64,000 nucleotides of DNA from Chrysemys picta bellii. Its lineage: Eukaryota > Chordata > Testudines > Emydidae. The notes beneath the pieces were generated by a model. It had not been told where the DNA came from and ran no database searches. It saw only the letters and a list, made by a program, of their open reading frames with translations. Where the stretch lies: the NCBI RefSeq assembly GCF_011386835.1, contig NC_088809.1, positions 22,823,067-22,887,066 of the forward strand, given 5' to 3'. Of this stretch, positions 1-12,099 are shown piece by piece (within the stretch, counting starts at the first letter, position 1; each line of letters starts with the position of its first letter). The position numbers were made by a program, and so were the translations under genes.

Positions 1-956
1 CCCACATTTTTCGGTTTACCTCCCACAATGGGAGTTGTAGAGCACCCCCCACAACACACACACCCCCCTCCTGGTGGTGGGAGGGGAACGGGGAAAGGAC
101 GAAAGAAGTAAGAGATGAAAAGAAAGGAGGGAGGGATGGAGGAAAAGGTAAAAGAAAAAGGACAAACCTTAATGTCCTCAGAGATTCTAAGGGACAAAAT
201 CCCAGGTGGGGAATAAAATTTGACCACCTTAAGCTAGTGTTTTCCATGCCTAAAATTCAGCTGGCGCCAGATGCAGCAGACTGAACAGGTTCCAAACCTC
301 TCGGAGGCTCTTACCTTCTAAACAGGGACGTCAGTTTTCTAGTGAAATCAGGAAAAAGAAAGGAGAAAACTCAAAAGAGGTTCCTCCTGGCGCTCACATA
401 CATGAACCCAAATACTCTCTCAGACCTCAAAGAGAGACCTCGAGAAGGAGACTTGCTGAAGCAAAGCCACAGGGGTCTCTGAGGTTTCCCTGGCCCTGCG
501 CCCCTGTCCTGCCTGGCTGATGTCAGCATCTCTCTGTGAGGTCACCACCTCCCCTGCACCTTTGGCCAATAGGCTGAGGTCCTGCAAAAAGCCTTTGTGA
601 TGTCACTGCCACACCCACCCCTCCCCTGCAGTGCTAATGTCCTGCCACAGGCCAGACACTTTGGAGGTTTGAGCTAGTCCCTGTGGATCACCCCGCTCAA
701 TGAGTGTTCATTCTAGGAAGCAAGCCGGCCAGACAGTAAAACATCACAATCTGCTCCCAATGCTACACTTGGTTTCTCAGAAATGAGTAGACTTTATGGC
801 CAGAAGAGACAGTTAGAGCATCTAATCTGACCCCCTGCATATCACAGGCCTCCTGTCTACCACAATAGCTACTTTTGGGGCAAACACATTCCGGAAAGGC
901 ATCTAGTCTTGATTAATGACATCAAGAGATGGAGAATCCACCACTTTCCTTGGTAG
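1..956. repeat. Module A, copy a (promoter-like, four copies in window)
   Basis: The segment is repeated at 31873-32452, 36729-37370 and 38099-39054. It starts with a purine-rich stretch (about 85-160). It then has a block at 480-640 with a CCAAT box (566-570) and two identical TGATGTCA octamers (528-535 and 598-605), which are one base off the palindromic CRE. No coding exon is evident. A regulatory role is inference from the motifs only; the repetition itself is directly visible. The last part, from about 777, is the 3' end of a reversed CR1. Confidence 0.6.
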
Positions 957-2346
957 CTTCTTCCTGTGGTCAATCATCCTCACTGTTGAATATTTGTGCC
1001 TTATTTGTCATAGGAATTTGTCTCTTTTCACCTTCCAGCCATTGGGTCTCGTTCTGCCTTTCTCTGCTAGACTAGAGAGCCCTTTAATACCCAGTATTTT
1101 CTCTCCATTAAGGCACTTCAACACTTCAGTGAAGTCCCCTTCAATCTTCTTTTGATAAGCTAAACAGGTTGATCTCTTTCAATAGCTCACTAGAAGGCAT
1201 TTTTCTCCAGCTCTCAGAACATTTGGTGGCTCTTTGCTGCCCCAGCTCCAATTTCTAGGACCATCTTTTTCAAAGGAGGACACCAACACTGAAGGCAGTA
1301 TTCCAATAGCAGTCTCACTGCTTCTGTGTCACCTCCCTATCCTACTCACGGGTCTGCTCCTTCGTCTAATGATGGCTTTAGCCCTGTTCACCACAGCATC
1401 ACACTGGGAGCTCATGTTGAGTGACTTCTCCACTCTGGCCCCTAAATCCTTTTCAGAGTCACTGCTTTCCTGGATACACGTCCCCATTCTGGAGGTGTGG
1501 CCGGCGTGCCTTGTGGCTACCTATAGGACCTTGCATTGGGCTCTGCTCAAACTTGTTTCCTTTGAATGGGTCCAGCGGGCCGAATGAGCCAGATCGCTCT
1601 GTATCACTGCCCTCTCCCCATCAGGAATTACCACTCTGCCTGTATTTTGTCACCCCCCAATCTTATCCGCAGTGATTTTATGTTTTCTCCCAAGTCATTG
1701 ATAACAATTATTTTAAAAAATTAGTCCTTGAGAGCTTCTTCAGACCCTTAGTACCTGCTCCCCACATCACAGTGAGAAATGCCGTCCAGCCCTGCTGGTA
1801 CATAGGGGATAAGCACAGAACGAACGTACCTTTAGGAGCTGTGTTGTCCATAGGCTCTGAACAACATGTGGGGGTCAGCAGATTACAAATGCACGACAGA
1901 CCTGTAGTGTAGACAGGTCCCAACTGCGTCTCCTTTTCCCACCCTGCTCTAAGTTTAGTCACAGCCTCCATGTCTTTTCCGCCATGTCCCTTAACCCCAC
2001 GTCACTGCAGAAGAGAGATTTTCTGGTAGCCAGCTGGCTCTCCTGCATGTGGATGTCGTTCCAAAAGACGTGCTCTGGCTCAGTCCCATGCTATGGTTGG
2101 CTGAAGGAACCACTTGGTGACATTCTAGGCCCTGAGTTATACAGGAGGGGCGACTAGATGCATATAATGGTCCTTTCTGACCTGAACCTCTATCAATCGC
2201 TACATTTTCTGCTGCTAGGAAGAGAACTCTGGACCTATTTTCTCTCATTCACTTTCAGTCGGAATAATTTCAATCCAGGCCAAAGGATTTTCTCTTCCAT
2301 TGTGTCTTCAGCACCTTTGGGAGCAACCAGTTACTGTTACCCACGT
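669..2346. repeat. Inverted-duplication partner of 28891-30513
   Basis: Reading this interval in reverse complement gives 28891-30513 almost base for base. It contains the reversed CR1 and a further CR1-like tail (about 2085-2240) with the wording 'tcagaaaggaccatta' on the minus strand. The left boundary, near 'gaggtttgagct', lies inside module A. The right boundary is near the 'gttacccac' at 2338-2346, where similarity to unit 3 also begins. Confidence 0.85.
785..1735 (-). mobile_element. CR1 LINE fragment, 3' part, reversed
   Basis: Read on the minus strand this is the 3' end of a CR1 non-LTR retrotransposon: the C-terminal part of the reverse transcriptase frame with stops, then the 3' tail ending in the motif around TCTACTCATTTCTGAG. 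It is not intact. A second copy in the opposite orientation lies at about 29670-30405, as part of a larger inverted duplication. That copy lacks roughly 220 bp present here (about 870-1090). Confidence 0.8.
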
Positions 2347-4388
2347 TCCTGAGACCAAGGCCTGCAGACAACCCGAGGGACTTGGACCCCAGCCCAGAGA
2401 ATGCCCTGGAGCGGTGAGGAACATGAGTTTAGTGTTGATTGTTTTGTATGATCTGCGCTCTCCTCTGCTTTACGTGATGAAGTATAAAAGTGCATTAATG
2501 TGTTAGAGTCTCAGGAAAGTGTCTCGCTCTTCACCACTACTGCATGCCCCCGAGGGTTTCAATGCTAAAACTGACGCATCACACCTTTTGGAGTTCTGGG
2601 AGAGAGGTGTGTTTAAATATCAGGAACTCAGAGGGGTCAGGGATGCAACCAGAGGGACTAGGTAGCTGGATAGCAGCTTCCAACATGCACCGAAGTCTGT
2701 ACCCTAAGGGTGGGCCCAGGGACCCCTAGATTGGGGCAGTGGCTGGATTCTGTTCTTTATCCCAGGGATAAAGCGCTCATAGCCTGGAATGCCCCTCACA
2801 GCAATGTTAGCGGGTGACCAGCAGGGGGCACTTACAAGGATATGACACGGGTCCTTCATGATAATACTTTGTACGTATGCTTCTCTCTGAGCATCTTGAA
2901 GCATTTGGCAGCGGGTGGCGCCGTTTTGTGTGTGTTCGCTCCCCCTGCTCCCAGAACCTGGCTACGCCCCTGCTAGCCAGGTCCCCAGTCCACGGCTCTG
3001 CTCCCCTGGAGAGACTGACCAGCAGAGCAGCAGACTCTGAGAGCCCCATCCCTGCCTCTCCGCAGCATTGCCGCCACCGGCCAGCTCAGCTCCTCCAGCA
3101 CAGGATCACTAGCTGCCCACTGGCCTCTCCTGCCCTAGGGCTGGGCACTGCTGGCTTTCCTGGGGCTGTGCAGGGGGCTGCCGGGCGGTGACGGTCACCC
3201 ATCTGCCTCTGATTCCAGCATCCCGCCAGCTCCCCGCCCCAGGGAGACCAGCAACCAGCCAGGCTGCGCGTGGAACCAGAGGCGGCTCTGGTGCATCTCC
3301 CAGAGGCAGGAGGCCAGGACCCACCACACTCACCCCGAGAGCCAGACTCTCCCTTCCCCGCAAGTGAGGACCCTTCGCTGTCCCGGTCCCTGGCTCTGCT
3401 ACCTACAGGTCTGTGAGCTCGTCATTCCCTGGTGGTTTATTGCAATGCACCCCCCCCACCCCCTCCACCAGCGCTCTCCTCTCCCACCTCTTGCGTCTGG
3501 GCTCTCCCTGGCACCCATGGGCTCACCTGCTTTTACAGAAGGTAGATCTACAACTGCCAAGGCGTGGATATCCCTCGAGAGACAGGGCAACTCCTGAGAG
3601 CGCGCCCTGCGTTCCCTCACTGTCTGAGGCGGGATCTCAGTTCTCTGCCCATGGCTCCAGCTCTCCTTCCGCTCTCTCTCCTCCCTGGGGCTACCCACCC
3701 CTCCCAGCTTGGCCCCCGCTGCTGCTGTGGTGTCCTGCCGTTTATCCCCTGCCCTATGTCACTAGGGGGGATGACAGAGATGGGCCCCAACGCTGTACAA
3801 TACACATCCCTGTAGAACACTATGAACTCGCTCGGGATGGCTAATGTTGCCAGTGGTATCTGAGAGGGAGAGCAAGTCACCATGCGGCACTTCCCCGCGG
3901 TTCAGAGGTTCCCGCGATGCCACCTCTGAGTCCCATCAGCCTGCTGTGGCACCTCTTAGCACAGGGACCAGCGCCGTTTTTAATCCCTGGGCACGATTGG
4001 CTCAGACTCCCAGCCAAGACTTTTAAAAGTGCCCAGCGATTTTGGGTCCCTTGATTTTTGGGCCCCAACTGGACACAGTTTAAAGAGGCCCGATTTTCCG
4101 AGGGTGAAAATAAGCACTGAAAATAAGGCCTCTTGCATGTGTCTGAAGATGGGCCCTCAAAATCACGTCACTGTATGAAATCTTGACCGCCTCCTCAGCT
4201 GTGACCACGGCCTGTCTCACCTAACCCCCAGCGCTGTCGTTTGCTCATGGTCCCATCCTCCTTGAGGCCTCCACGCATTATTTCTGCCATTATCTTACTC
4301 AAAATCAAAGCTAGATTTTCCAGGAGGGACTTTAAGGATCTCTCATTACTGTATTTGAAGCCTGGCAGCTCATTTGGTTCTATCTTGG
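2347..4388. other. Non-coding part of unit 1, no gene recognised
   Basis: This stretch matches 54180-56169 in unit 3 and is absent from unit 2 up to 4106. Several open frames exist (for instance 3413-3844 on the plus strand), but their lengths and frames differ between the unit 1 and unit 3 copies and no domain is recognisable. About 2905-2990 resembles an interspersed repeat ('gctccccctgctcc', 'tggctacgcccctgc'). A similar motif in the other orientation is seen near 53965. Nothing else is supportable. Confidence 0.5.
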
Positions 4389-4591
4389 GCCTCGTCTACA
4401 CAGGAACATTAATCTGGATCCAGTAAAGGTGTGAATTAAAACTGGATTAGTTAAACTGGATTAATCCCCTATGTTCACACTCTAATTTGGAATAAAACTG
4501 CCCTTAATTCAAGTTTAGTTCAGTTCACATCCTGATCCACTATAAGTATACTGGTATGATAATGCCAGTGAATCTCCCCCTGCAGACAAGC
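4389..4591. mobile_element. Short inverted-repeat element (MITE-like), unit 1
   Basis: This AT-rich ~200-bp stretch begins GCCTCGTCTACACAGG and ends in the approximate reverse complement CCTGCAGACAAGC, a terminal-inverted-repeat layout. Repeated short words (ctggat, ggattaa) fill the inside. It recurs at 39341-39543 and 56170-56372 at the same unit position. No convincing target duplication was found, so the class is an inference. Confidence 0.45.
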
Positions 4592-7101
4592 TCTGGCGCT
4601 TTAGTTCCCCTGTGGCTTTTCAAAGCCACGTGCCAGTGGGTTGGTAAAGTCAGTAGCTAATCTCTAAACATGCCGCGCTGCCCTGGCCAGACATGCTGAT
4701 TCATATGTAATCCAGCTTCCACGTGATTCCTCTCACTGGCCTTTTGCCAGCCGTTGGTTAACGCGACCCAGTCCCGGCGGCGGTTTTCAAGGCTTCGGGA
4801 CGTCCTTTTCAAATCTTTGAGGCTGAAGAGTGGCCCAGTGGCTTAGCCGCGTTAGCCTCACGTGGATTGCTACTGGACTAACGGATGGGCTGTTGTGTGT
4901 TACAGAAATGTCCCCGCGAGCTCTCACAGCCTGAGCGACGCCAGCAGGAGTGAGAACGGTGTCGCCCGCTCAGGTGATCACCTCAGTGTGCCGCAGATCC
5001 CCCCGGGAGCACCAGTGGAGTTGTCTGCTAGAAAGGGGACTGATTTATGGCTGCTAATTAGGGGCTGGATTGGGGTCTGCCCCCGGGGGGTGGGAGAGGA
5101 GGAGGCTGCCAGGAACAATGGCTTAGAGCAGCAGATTGTTCCCCTAGAGGCACATGGACGTAGTAGACAGCCCCCACCTAGCGTGGGGGAGGGACAGGGT
5201 CCTGGCTGGGCACTGTGGGCACTGGATGGTGCAGGGAGCGTGCTGCGTGCCAGGCTGTGTGGGAGGGGTTTGCTTCCGGCATCACAGTCATCACAGCCCC
5301 GCACAGCCCCGCACAGCCCCGACGCAGCACAGGGCCCAAATGGCAGGACCCAGCCTGTGGCAATGGTAAAAATGAATCTCAGCCTAAGCGCAAGGTGCTT
5401 TGGGCAACAGGTTCAAGGCAACAATACAATGGACGCCAGCGCCCTCTAGTGACTGCCTGTGTAAATACAGCGCGTCTGCTGGCATTGCTGCCTCCCAGAG
5501 GCAATGACCTCTGACACTGGTGGTACAAATTCTTTCCGGGCCTGCTGCCTTTGTGGTCCGTATGCACCAGCCGTTAGCTGTGAGGGCACGAGCTGTCGGG
5601 GGCTTTTCCGCTCCCCCAGTCACAATGGGTCGGGATTTACGTTCATGTCAGGATCCTGGTTTCTGAACTTCCTTAACTCTGTCTAAGCCAGGGAAAGTTT
5701 GCAAACACTTCCCACCAGCACCAGCACCGGGCCAGCCCCATGGGTCATAGCGGCCATGAGAGCCTGAGGGAATCTGGGCTGCTGGCTTTTTTTAGACACC
5801 GTGTTAGCTGTCCCTGCTCAGAGTAGGTATCATGGATTGGGCGTTTAAAACAGCGTCCGCAGCTGATGTCCGAGAGAGGTAGATCAGAGCAGGGCCAATG
5901 TAATGGACGGGGCACCATTGGTAGGGAGTTGAGACTCTGTCTCTAAAAGCAGGATCGGCCGCTGCTCATGTTAAAGGACCCAGCTGTGTGAACCCAAGCG
6001 CTGGAGGGGACGCAAACCGCTGTCTATGGCCTGGCCACTAAAGGGGGACAGAGACACCATGTGACCGTGGGTTACGGTAGCAATAGTGCAGACAAGGCTG
6101 CAGGGGGACGGGCACCGGCAGGGTTTGTGGCGCACAGCCCTGCAGCCAAGCAATGAAGGGGGCGGTTCAGCTCAAAGTGGCAATGGCTTTTTTAACCCTT
6201 TAAAGAAGATCCCCGGGGCAGCCGTGCAATGACGTAGTGTAAGAAAATCGCTGGGACGCGGGATCATAACAGGGGCAAAGCTTAGGTGAGAATCCAACTG
6301 AAGACGTCACCAGAGGGTCTATTCGTTTACAAAACCAGTGTCACAGCACGGGCAGCTCATGATTTTGGTGTTTTTGCTTAAAGCCCCAGGACCCAGACTC
6401 CTGTGATCCCAGGGGACTCTCAGCTGTCGTTTTTCTTTGACAGCGGTGGTGGGCCTAGGTCAGCGCTCCAGCCTGGGACACAGGGAGACCGGCTTCAGGC
6501 CCCTGCGCTGCCGCAGACTCCCTGTGGGACCTAATTTCCATTGAGTCTAAACACCTTTGAGCGTCTGGGCCTTAGTCTCTCTCAGCCTCAGCTCCCCAGC
6601 TGTCCAATGGGGATACCAGCCCTGCTGCACGAGGTGCTGTGAGGGTAAATACTGTAGAGACTGGGGGATGCTCCAACACTACGGGATGGGAGACAGGTGT
6701 AACTTTAGGAAAAAAATCTCATGGTTTTGAAGCCAGGCTGACTAGTGGTGCTCGAATGCCTGGGCTGAGCCATGCTGCGGTCACAGCCCCATCTACTGCT
6801 AAGGTTAGAAAACCTGTCTCAGCACCTCTGTAAACTGTTACCCCTACAGCTAATCTCTGTCATGCTGCCTGCCGGGCCCCAAGAGCGTGCGTACCAACCC
6901 CAGGGCACAAACCCCAAACTGGCGGTGAGTTCTCCACTTAGATTTCACCAACCAATCATCAAGTGCAAACTCCTCAGGCACTAAAAAAGCCTAACCATGG
7001 AGTCACAGACAGTCCCCGTGGGTACTCCAGTCTCTCTTGCCACGCAGGTGAGCCACCCTTGTGATAGATGGTCCCTTACACCAAGAATCACAGCAATATT
7101 C
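4592..7101. other. Non-coding part of unit 1, includes a MIR-like SINE
   Basis: No gene is recognised. The reversed MIR-like wording at about 6470-6665 ('cctcagctccccagctgtccaatggggata') marks an old tRNA-derived SINE core. The equivalent in unit 2 is 39544-42156. Unit 3 has lost about 4876-6690: its sequence jumps from 'gattgctactgg' to 'gagacaggtg' at about 56656. A CCCGCACAGCC short tandem at 5295-5320 varies between units. Confidence 0.5.
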
Positions 7102-7195
7102 CGTAAAAAGCAACAGAGAGTCCTGTGGTACCTTTAAGACTAACAGATGTATTGGAGCATAAGCTTTCGTGGGTGAATACCCACTTCGTCAGACG
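7102..7195 (+). mobile_element. SINE-like insertion with target duplication, unit 1
   Basis: This 94-bp piece is flanked on both sides by CAGCAATATTC (7091-7101 and 7196-7206), an 11-bp direct repeat typical of retroposed copies. Its sequence ('ctttcgtgggtgaatacccacttcgtcag') belongs to a repeat I recall as abundant in turtle genomes. The same insertion with the same flanks is present in unit 2 (42157-42250) and unit 3 (57070-57163), so it predates the duplications. Confidence 0.75.
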
Positions 7196-7206
7196 CAGCA
7201 ATATTC

Positions 7207-8299
7207 AGGCTAATCCCAGTCCCAAAGGATCAGTCACTTACCCCATGTCAATTGTACCTTAAATCTCATACCAAAGACAACGTTTGTAGACAATCCTATA
7301 ATAAACTATATAGGGATTTATTAATAGGAAAAGGAAACTAGAGGGTTATTTACAAGGTTAAAGCAGGTAAACATACATGCACAAATGAGTTACAATCTTA
7401 AATTTCAAAAGGTAATAGAAGTCTATAATAAGCAAGCTCTATATGTCCTTTAAGACTAAGCAACTGGGGATCTCTTGCTTATGCCTAACAAACCTTGCCC
7501 CCCCAGACTCCAAGCAGCACAAAGATAATCAGCGCCTCCTTGTTAGGGGTTTTATCCCCCTCCTCTCATGTGCTCTGAGCTGCAACCTCAACTGATGTGA
7601 GGAATCCAATTGCATGACTCATCTTCATTGTGGTGCGGGGGCGGGGGAAGAGCAGAGCAACAAAGTCTTTTGTCCTTTGTCCACAATAGTCCATCTGGTG
7701 TCCCTGGGCCTTTCTTGCTAAGCAGGATGTAACACCTTCAGTTGCAGATCCGTCCATCACACGAGTTAATCTCTCTCTCCAGTCGGGTGATTTATACAGT
7801 TACAGAGGCTTACAATATAACTGCTCAAATACTACCTTGCCATATAGGATACAGATGTTATACATTAGATTAAAGCTGCAGCAACTCACATGCATTTAAT
7901 ACAGTCTAAACGCTAAACATATTCTTATAATTCAAATAACTGTTTTAACAACACTAATACACAGGGGTGCAAGACTGTTTCCAGTCTGTATTTGGCTGTC
8001 TTCAGCGGAGACAGGGGGACCTTGGCATGAGCTGGCACCTGGTCTGCTAGCGTCATAATCTCACACGGCACCTGCCGAGAGCAGCAGGCTCTCAAGAGAA
8101 GCCAGAACTCGGATGAGAAATGCAGGAGTGTAGCAGAGACAGCCTGCCCTTATAAGAGGACCGTGGGCCAGGAGCAGACAGACTCTCTCTAGGCCCCGGG
8201 GGGGCCTACCTAGAGGTGTCTAGAGTGAGGCAGGGCTGGGGAAAGGCCAGAGGGGCTGGGGAGCTCCAGGCTGACAACTCCCCAGGCTGCAGGGCCTTG
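7207..8299. other. Non-coding, AT-rich then GC-rich, no gene
   Basis: From 7207 to about 7980 the sequence is AT-rich with many small open frames and no recognisable domain. From 8000 to 8299 GC content rises towards the hAT element. The equivalents in the other units keep the same order with scattered substitutions and small indels, for example around 7630-7650, where unit 3 lacks several bases. Indels of this kind argue against coding function. Confidence 0.5.
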
Positions 8300-8307
8300 T
8301 CCAAGGC

Positions 8308-8915
8308 TAGGGTTACCATACTTAAGGTTTTAAAAAAGAGGATACTCCACGGGGCTCTGGCCCCGCTCCTTCCCCTCCCCAACTCCACCCCTCCCCCAAA
8401 GTCCCTACCCCAACTCCGCCCCTTCCCTGCCCCAACTCCGCCCCTCCCGCAAAGTCCCCACCCCAACTCCGCCCCCTCCCTTGAGCGCCCCGCATTCCCC
8501 CTCCTCCCTCCCAGCCACACGAAACAGCTCCCCGAGCGCTACCGGCTTCACGGTTTGCTGGGCAGCCCCCAGACCTCCAGACCCACTGCGCCCCCGGCCG
8601 GGCACTTCCCCAGCGCAGCCGGAGTCCGGGAGGGGAAGCGCCCGGCCGGGGGCAGGGTCTGGAGGTCTGGGGGCTGCCCGGCAAACCGTGAAGCCGGTAG
8701 CACTCGGACAACTCCGCTCTTCAGCTGCACAGAACTGAGGAGTCAGGGAGCAGCAGCAGTCGCCGGAGCCTGCTCTAGGGTAAGCCGGGGATGCCGGCAA
8801 AGCTGGGAGTATTTTTCCCGGACACGTTCGGATTTTTGGAAATTCCCCCCGGACGGGGGTTTGATTACCAAAAAACCGGACATGTCCGGGAAAAACCGGA
8901 CATATGATAACCCTA
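8308..8915 (+). mobile_element. hAT-type non-autonomous element (TAGGGTTACCAT family), unit 1
   Basis: The termini are TAGGGTTACCAT at 8308 and the imperfect inverse ending AACCCTA at 8915. The 8-bp direct repeat TCCAAGGC flanks it (8300-8307 and 8916-8923), the target-duplication size of hAT transposons. The inside is a GC-rich array built on 'ccccaactccgcccctccc', followed by an inverted pair around 'gggcagcccccagacctcc' and a sub-terminal 'ccggacatgtccgg' palindrome. There is no transposase frame, so it must have moved in trans. Confidence 0.85.
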
Positions 8916-8923
8916 TCCAAGGC

Positions 8924-9438
8924 CCCATAGAGGCAGCAGGTCCAGACCTGACCTTGCCTATGATGAGTGGCTGACCCTGCAGCCCGCCCCAGGGCGCGGG
9001 GGCTAGTCGGTGACTGGCAGTAGCCCAGAGTCAGGCAAGGTGGGGATTAGAGGGTTGGGGGTTCCCCAGAGAGGGGAGACCCAGAGGCAGAGTGTGGGGG
9101 CATTGCCAGGGGGCAGCACCCCAGATAAAAGGGCACCGGGGTCTGGGAGGGACACGGGGCCAGCGGTAAGGCGGATCACTGGCCTGCAGAGGGCGCTCCG
9201 GAGGCTGGTGAGGTAATTCCCTGAGATGACCAGCAGGAGGTGCCGTAGGGGTGAGTCCACATTGCTATACCCCCCAAACAGTGCAGGTGAAAATGGATTT
9301 TTTTGCTACAAAAAGGCCATTTTCTCTCAACAGAAAAAATCTTGCAATGGAAAATTTTGGCCCAGTGTCCGTAAACTGAAAGGGTGGAAGTTGATGGTTT
9401 GTTCCTGTCCCGGTTCAGGGATGAGCTGCACCTCTCTC
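8924..9438. other. Non-coding spacer of unit 1
   Basis: This is G-rich unit sequence between two transposable elements. No exon or RNA gene is recognised. It is conserved in order in units 2 (about 43966-44502) and 3 (about 58856-59391). Confidence 0.45.
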
Positions 9439-9533
9439 AGGGCTTGTCCACAGGGCGAGTTAGTGCACAGCAAGCCCGGGTGTGAATCTAGAGCACGCTA
9501 ACTTGCTGCGCACTAACTGACCATGTAGACAAT
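9439..9533. mobile_element. Short palindromic element, unit 1
   Basis: A ~95-bp imperfect palindrome: 'gttagtgcacagcaag' on the left pairs with 'cttgctgcgcactaac' on the right, and the ends ('cttgtccac' and 'gtagacaa') are related. This is the structure of a small foldback or MITE. It recurs at 44503-44597 and 59392-59486. Confidence 0.5.
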
Positions 9534-9638
9534 TTCCCTCCAGAATTAGGTAGGCCCGACTTAGCCCTCGTACCCCAGCTCTTCTGGGGCCACTAACAGT
9601 CTCTTTCTCTGCAGACCCTGCTTCTCATGAGCTTCAAG

Positions 9639-10474
9639 CAGGGCCGGCTCTAACTGTTTTGCTGCCCCTGGCAAAAAAGAAGAGCGCCGCCCTGCCGTAA
9701 CACCGCCCCCCCAGCACTGTGCCGCGCCAGGCCGCCGAAACCCACACTCCCCCCCCGAGCGCCGGGCCGGGTCCCCCAACCCTCACCCCACCCGAGCAGC
9801 TCGCCACACAAACCCCCGCTCCCCCCGAGCGTTGCGCCGGGCCGGCCAAGCCCCAGCCCCCCTCGAGCGCCTCGCTGGGTTGCCCAAACCCCCGTGCCCC
9901 ACCCCCAGCGCCGCGCCGGGCCGCCTAAACCCCCGTGCCCCACCCCCAGCCGCTGCACCGGGCCGCTCAACCCCTGCCCCCCCCCCCGAGCAGCTCGCCG
10001 CACAAACCCCCGCCCCCCCGAGCGTTGCACCGGGCCGCCCAAACCCCCGCCCCCCCCCCAAGCACCTCGCTGGTTTGCCCAAACCCCCGCTCCCCCCCCC
10101 CAGCGTCGCCCAAAAACTTGCGCCCCCCCCCTCAGGCGCTGCACCAGGCCGCTCAAACCCCCGCACCCACCCCCAGCGCCACGCCGCCCAAACCACCCCC
10201 CGCCCCTGAGCGCCATGCCGGGCCGCCCAAACCCCCGCCCCCTACCGTTGCGCCAGGCTGCCCAAACCCCTGGGGCGCCGGGCCGGGCCAGGCCGCCCAA
10301 ACCTCCGGAGCACTGGGCCGGGCCGGGCCACCCAAAGCCTCAACCCCCCCCCAGTTTCGTGCCGCCGAAACTGCCCCCCCCCGCGCTGCCCGGCCGAAAC
10401 AACAACATAAAAACAAAAAAACCCAAACCCTCGAGCGCTGCCCAGCCGAACAAGAAAACAAAACAAAAACACTG
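9639..10474 (+). repeat. GC-rich C-tract minisatellite-like block, unit 1
   Basis: The block starts with CAGGGCCGGCTC, matching the end of the inverted-repeat element at 26036. It consists of degenerate ~35-45-bp repeats carrying 'gccgggccgcccaaacccccg' variants and runs of 7-10 C. It ends in an A/C-rich tail ('aacaacataaaaacaaaa'). Long proline- or glycine-rich open frames on both strands are by-products of the repeat. Unit 2 (44704-45457) and unit 3 (59593-60473) carry length variants. The minus strand is rich in G-runs. Confidence 0.75.
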
Positions 10475-11977
10475 TGAGGCCCCCCGCACAACAAAGCCAC
10501 CTAGGACTGAGTTAACTCCTTGCATCCATGTGGCAGATTTCATGATTGCAATCAAATAGACAATTCATGAAAAAAATCCACATATCTCCTCTGTTCTTCA
10601 CTGTCCCACAGAACTAACCTCCCTTCTTCCCTTCTGTGCATGCAGCGTATCACAAATGGGTACCAGAGACCACTGGGTGTAGACAATGTCTCTACTAGTT
10701 GGAGTGATGCTTTGATACCACGCTAACGTTAGCTTTTTCCATGTGCTCTGATTTCAGCCCATGGGCGTGTGTGGTTGGCATCTAGGAAGACACTAGCTCT
10801 GTCTGTTGGAGTCCCCAGCACAACTGGCCCCAGGCCTGGCTGGCCTCTAGGCACCAATGCAGTATAAATGTTACAGGATAATAACAGCCTGGCATATGGA
10901 ACTATGGGGCCTGATCCTGAAAGGTTCCTGAGTGCCGTTAAGTGCCCTCAGCACGTCACAGGATTGGGCCCCTACTGAAGAATGGAGAATTGTTGCCTTC
11001 AGTGTGACTGCTTTGGTTCAAAGCACCAGGAGGAATTCAAAGAGGGCTCAAAGTTGCCTTCTGCCTTTGGTTGTTTTCCTGTTTGAATGAGATTCTGGTG
11101 ATAGAAGATGTGAAGCTCCTTTTCGGCTGCCGACGTCTGACCTTAACAAAGGACCCGGCGGTGCTATAAGAATGGGGAGTGTTAAGCTGGGGATGTGGTC
11201 AGCTCCTGCTGTGTCTGCCCCGCAACCTGGACGCAAACCGTATCAAGGCAGACTTCCTTCCGGGCCCTTCCCCTGTGCGAGTGTCACTCTGTGAACAGAG
11301 AGAGAGCTGTGAGGCAGGTTCCCTTAAGAAATGCAGCGTCACACCCAGACTCTGCTCATGGCAGGCAGCCATGCGGCCAGGGCAGTTACTGTGAGCGGGC
11401 TGGGAACGAAGGCGCTTGTTCCGGAAATGCTCTCCTCTTTGGAGTGAAACTGGGTCTCTTGAACGCAGGAGGCTGACAGAGCTGCCTGGGCCTAGGCACG
11501 ATGCTGCGGGGCTGCTGCTGTGGGCACTTGCCTCCCCCAGCTCTGACAACACACCTCAATCGGACCTGCAACACCTTGTGCTATTGCAATCTGTGGTCCC
11601 CCCCACACGGACCGGTCCATACACCATGAGCATGGCCTGCCACGCTCCCAGCCACTCCAGCACAGCTCCCACCCGCTCTGCCAATGCACTGCTGTGCGAG
11701 GTTGGAGTATCCCCTGCCAGTCCAATTCTGCTCCCTCCTCCCTGCCCCAGCTCTGCCAAAGCACCTGCCTGCTGCCTGCAGGGCCAAGTCCTTGCTAGCC
11801 CAGCGCTGTGGAAGTACAGAAACGTCTCACTGCTACAGATATCACCATTAGCCAACAGCGGCACCTAGCGCCAGCTGCCCCTTAGTCACTGTCTAGCCAA
11901 ACCTCGTTAATTCGGGGAGTGACTATTGTTGTTTGGTTATTTGCTAATTTGCAAACAACCCCCGCTCCCTCCCCCAG
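10475..11977. other. Non-coding part of unit 1
   Basis: The sequence is mixed and no gene is recognised. Open frames at 11199-11868 on both strands are overlapping and unassignable; their ends shift between units through 1-bp indels (for instance in the C-run near 11600). Unit 3 lacks about 10528-11010, where it jumps from 'cttgcatcca' to 'gcgtcaaaccacc' at 60527. Confidence 0.45.
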
Positions 11978-12091
11978 TAGGGTGACCAGATGTCCCGATT
12001 TTATAGGGACAGTCCCAATTTTGGGGTCTTTTTCTTACATAGGTTTATAGGGACAGTCCCGATGTTTCACATTTGCTGTCTGGTCACCCTA
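11978..12091 (+). mobile_element. hAT-type MITE (TAGGGTGACCAGA family), unit 1
   Basis: A 114-bp element with termini TAGGGTGACCAGA and TCTGGTCACCCTA-like ends, flanked by the 8-bp direct repeat TCCCCCAG (11970-11977 and 12092-12099). The 8-bp duplication points to the hAT superfamily. The copies at 46957-47070 and 61491-61604 share the same flanks and are therefore duplicates, not separate insertions. Confidence 0.9.
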
Positions 12092-12099
12092 TCCCCCAG

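Noticed and set aside
7102..7195. Possible tRNA gene at the SINE-like repeat
   Set aside because: No cloverleaf or complete A and B boxes were found; the flanking direct repeats and multiple copies indicate a retroposed repeat.
9650..10559. Long proline- and glycine-rich open frames on both strands
   Set aside because: They come from degenerate GC-rich repeats, overlap in several frames, change length between units and have no domain; the same applies at 44524-45536 and 59413-60524.
11416..11868. 150-residue plus-strand frame with overlapping minus-strand frames
   Set aside because: A one-base change in a C run alters the frame between units; no splice or family support.
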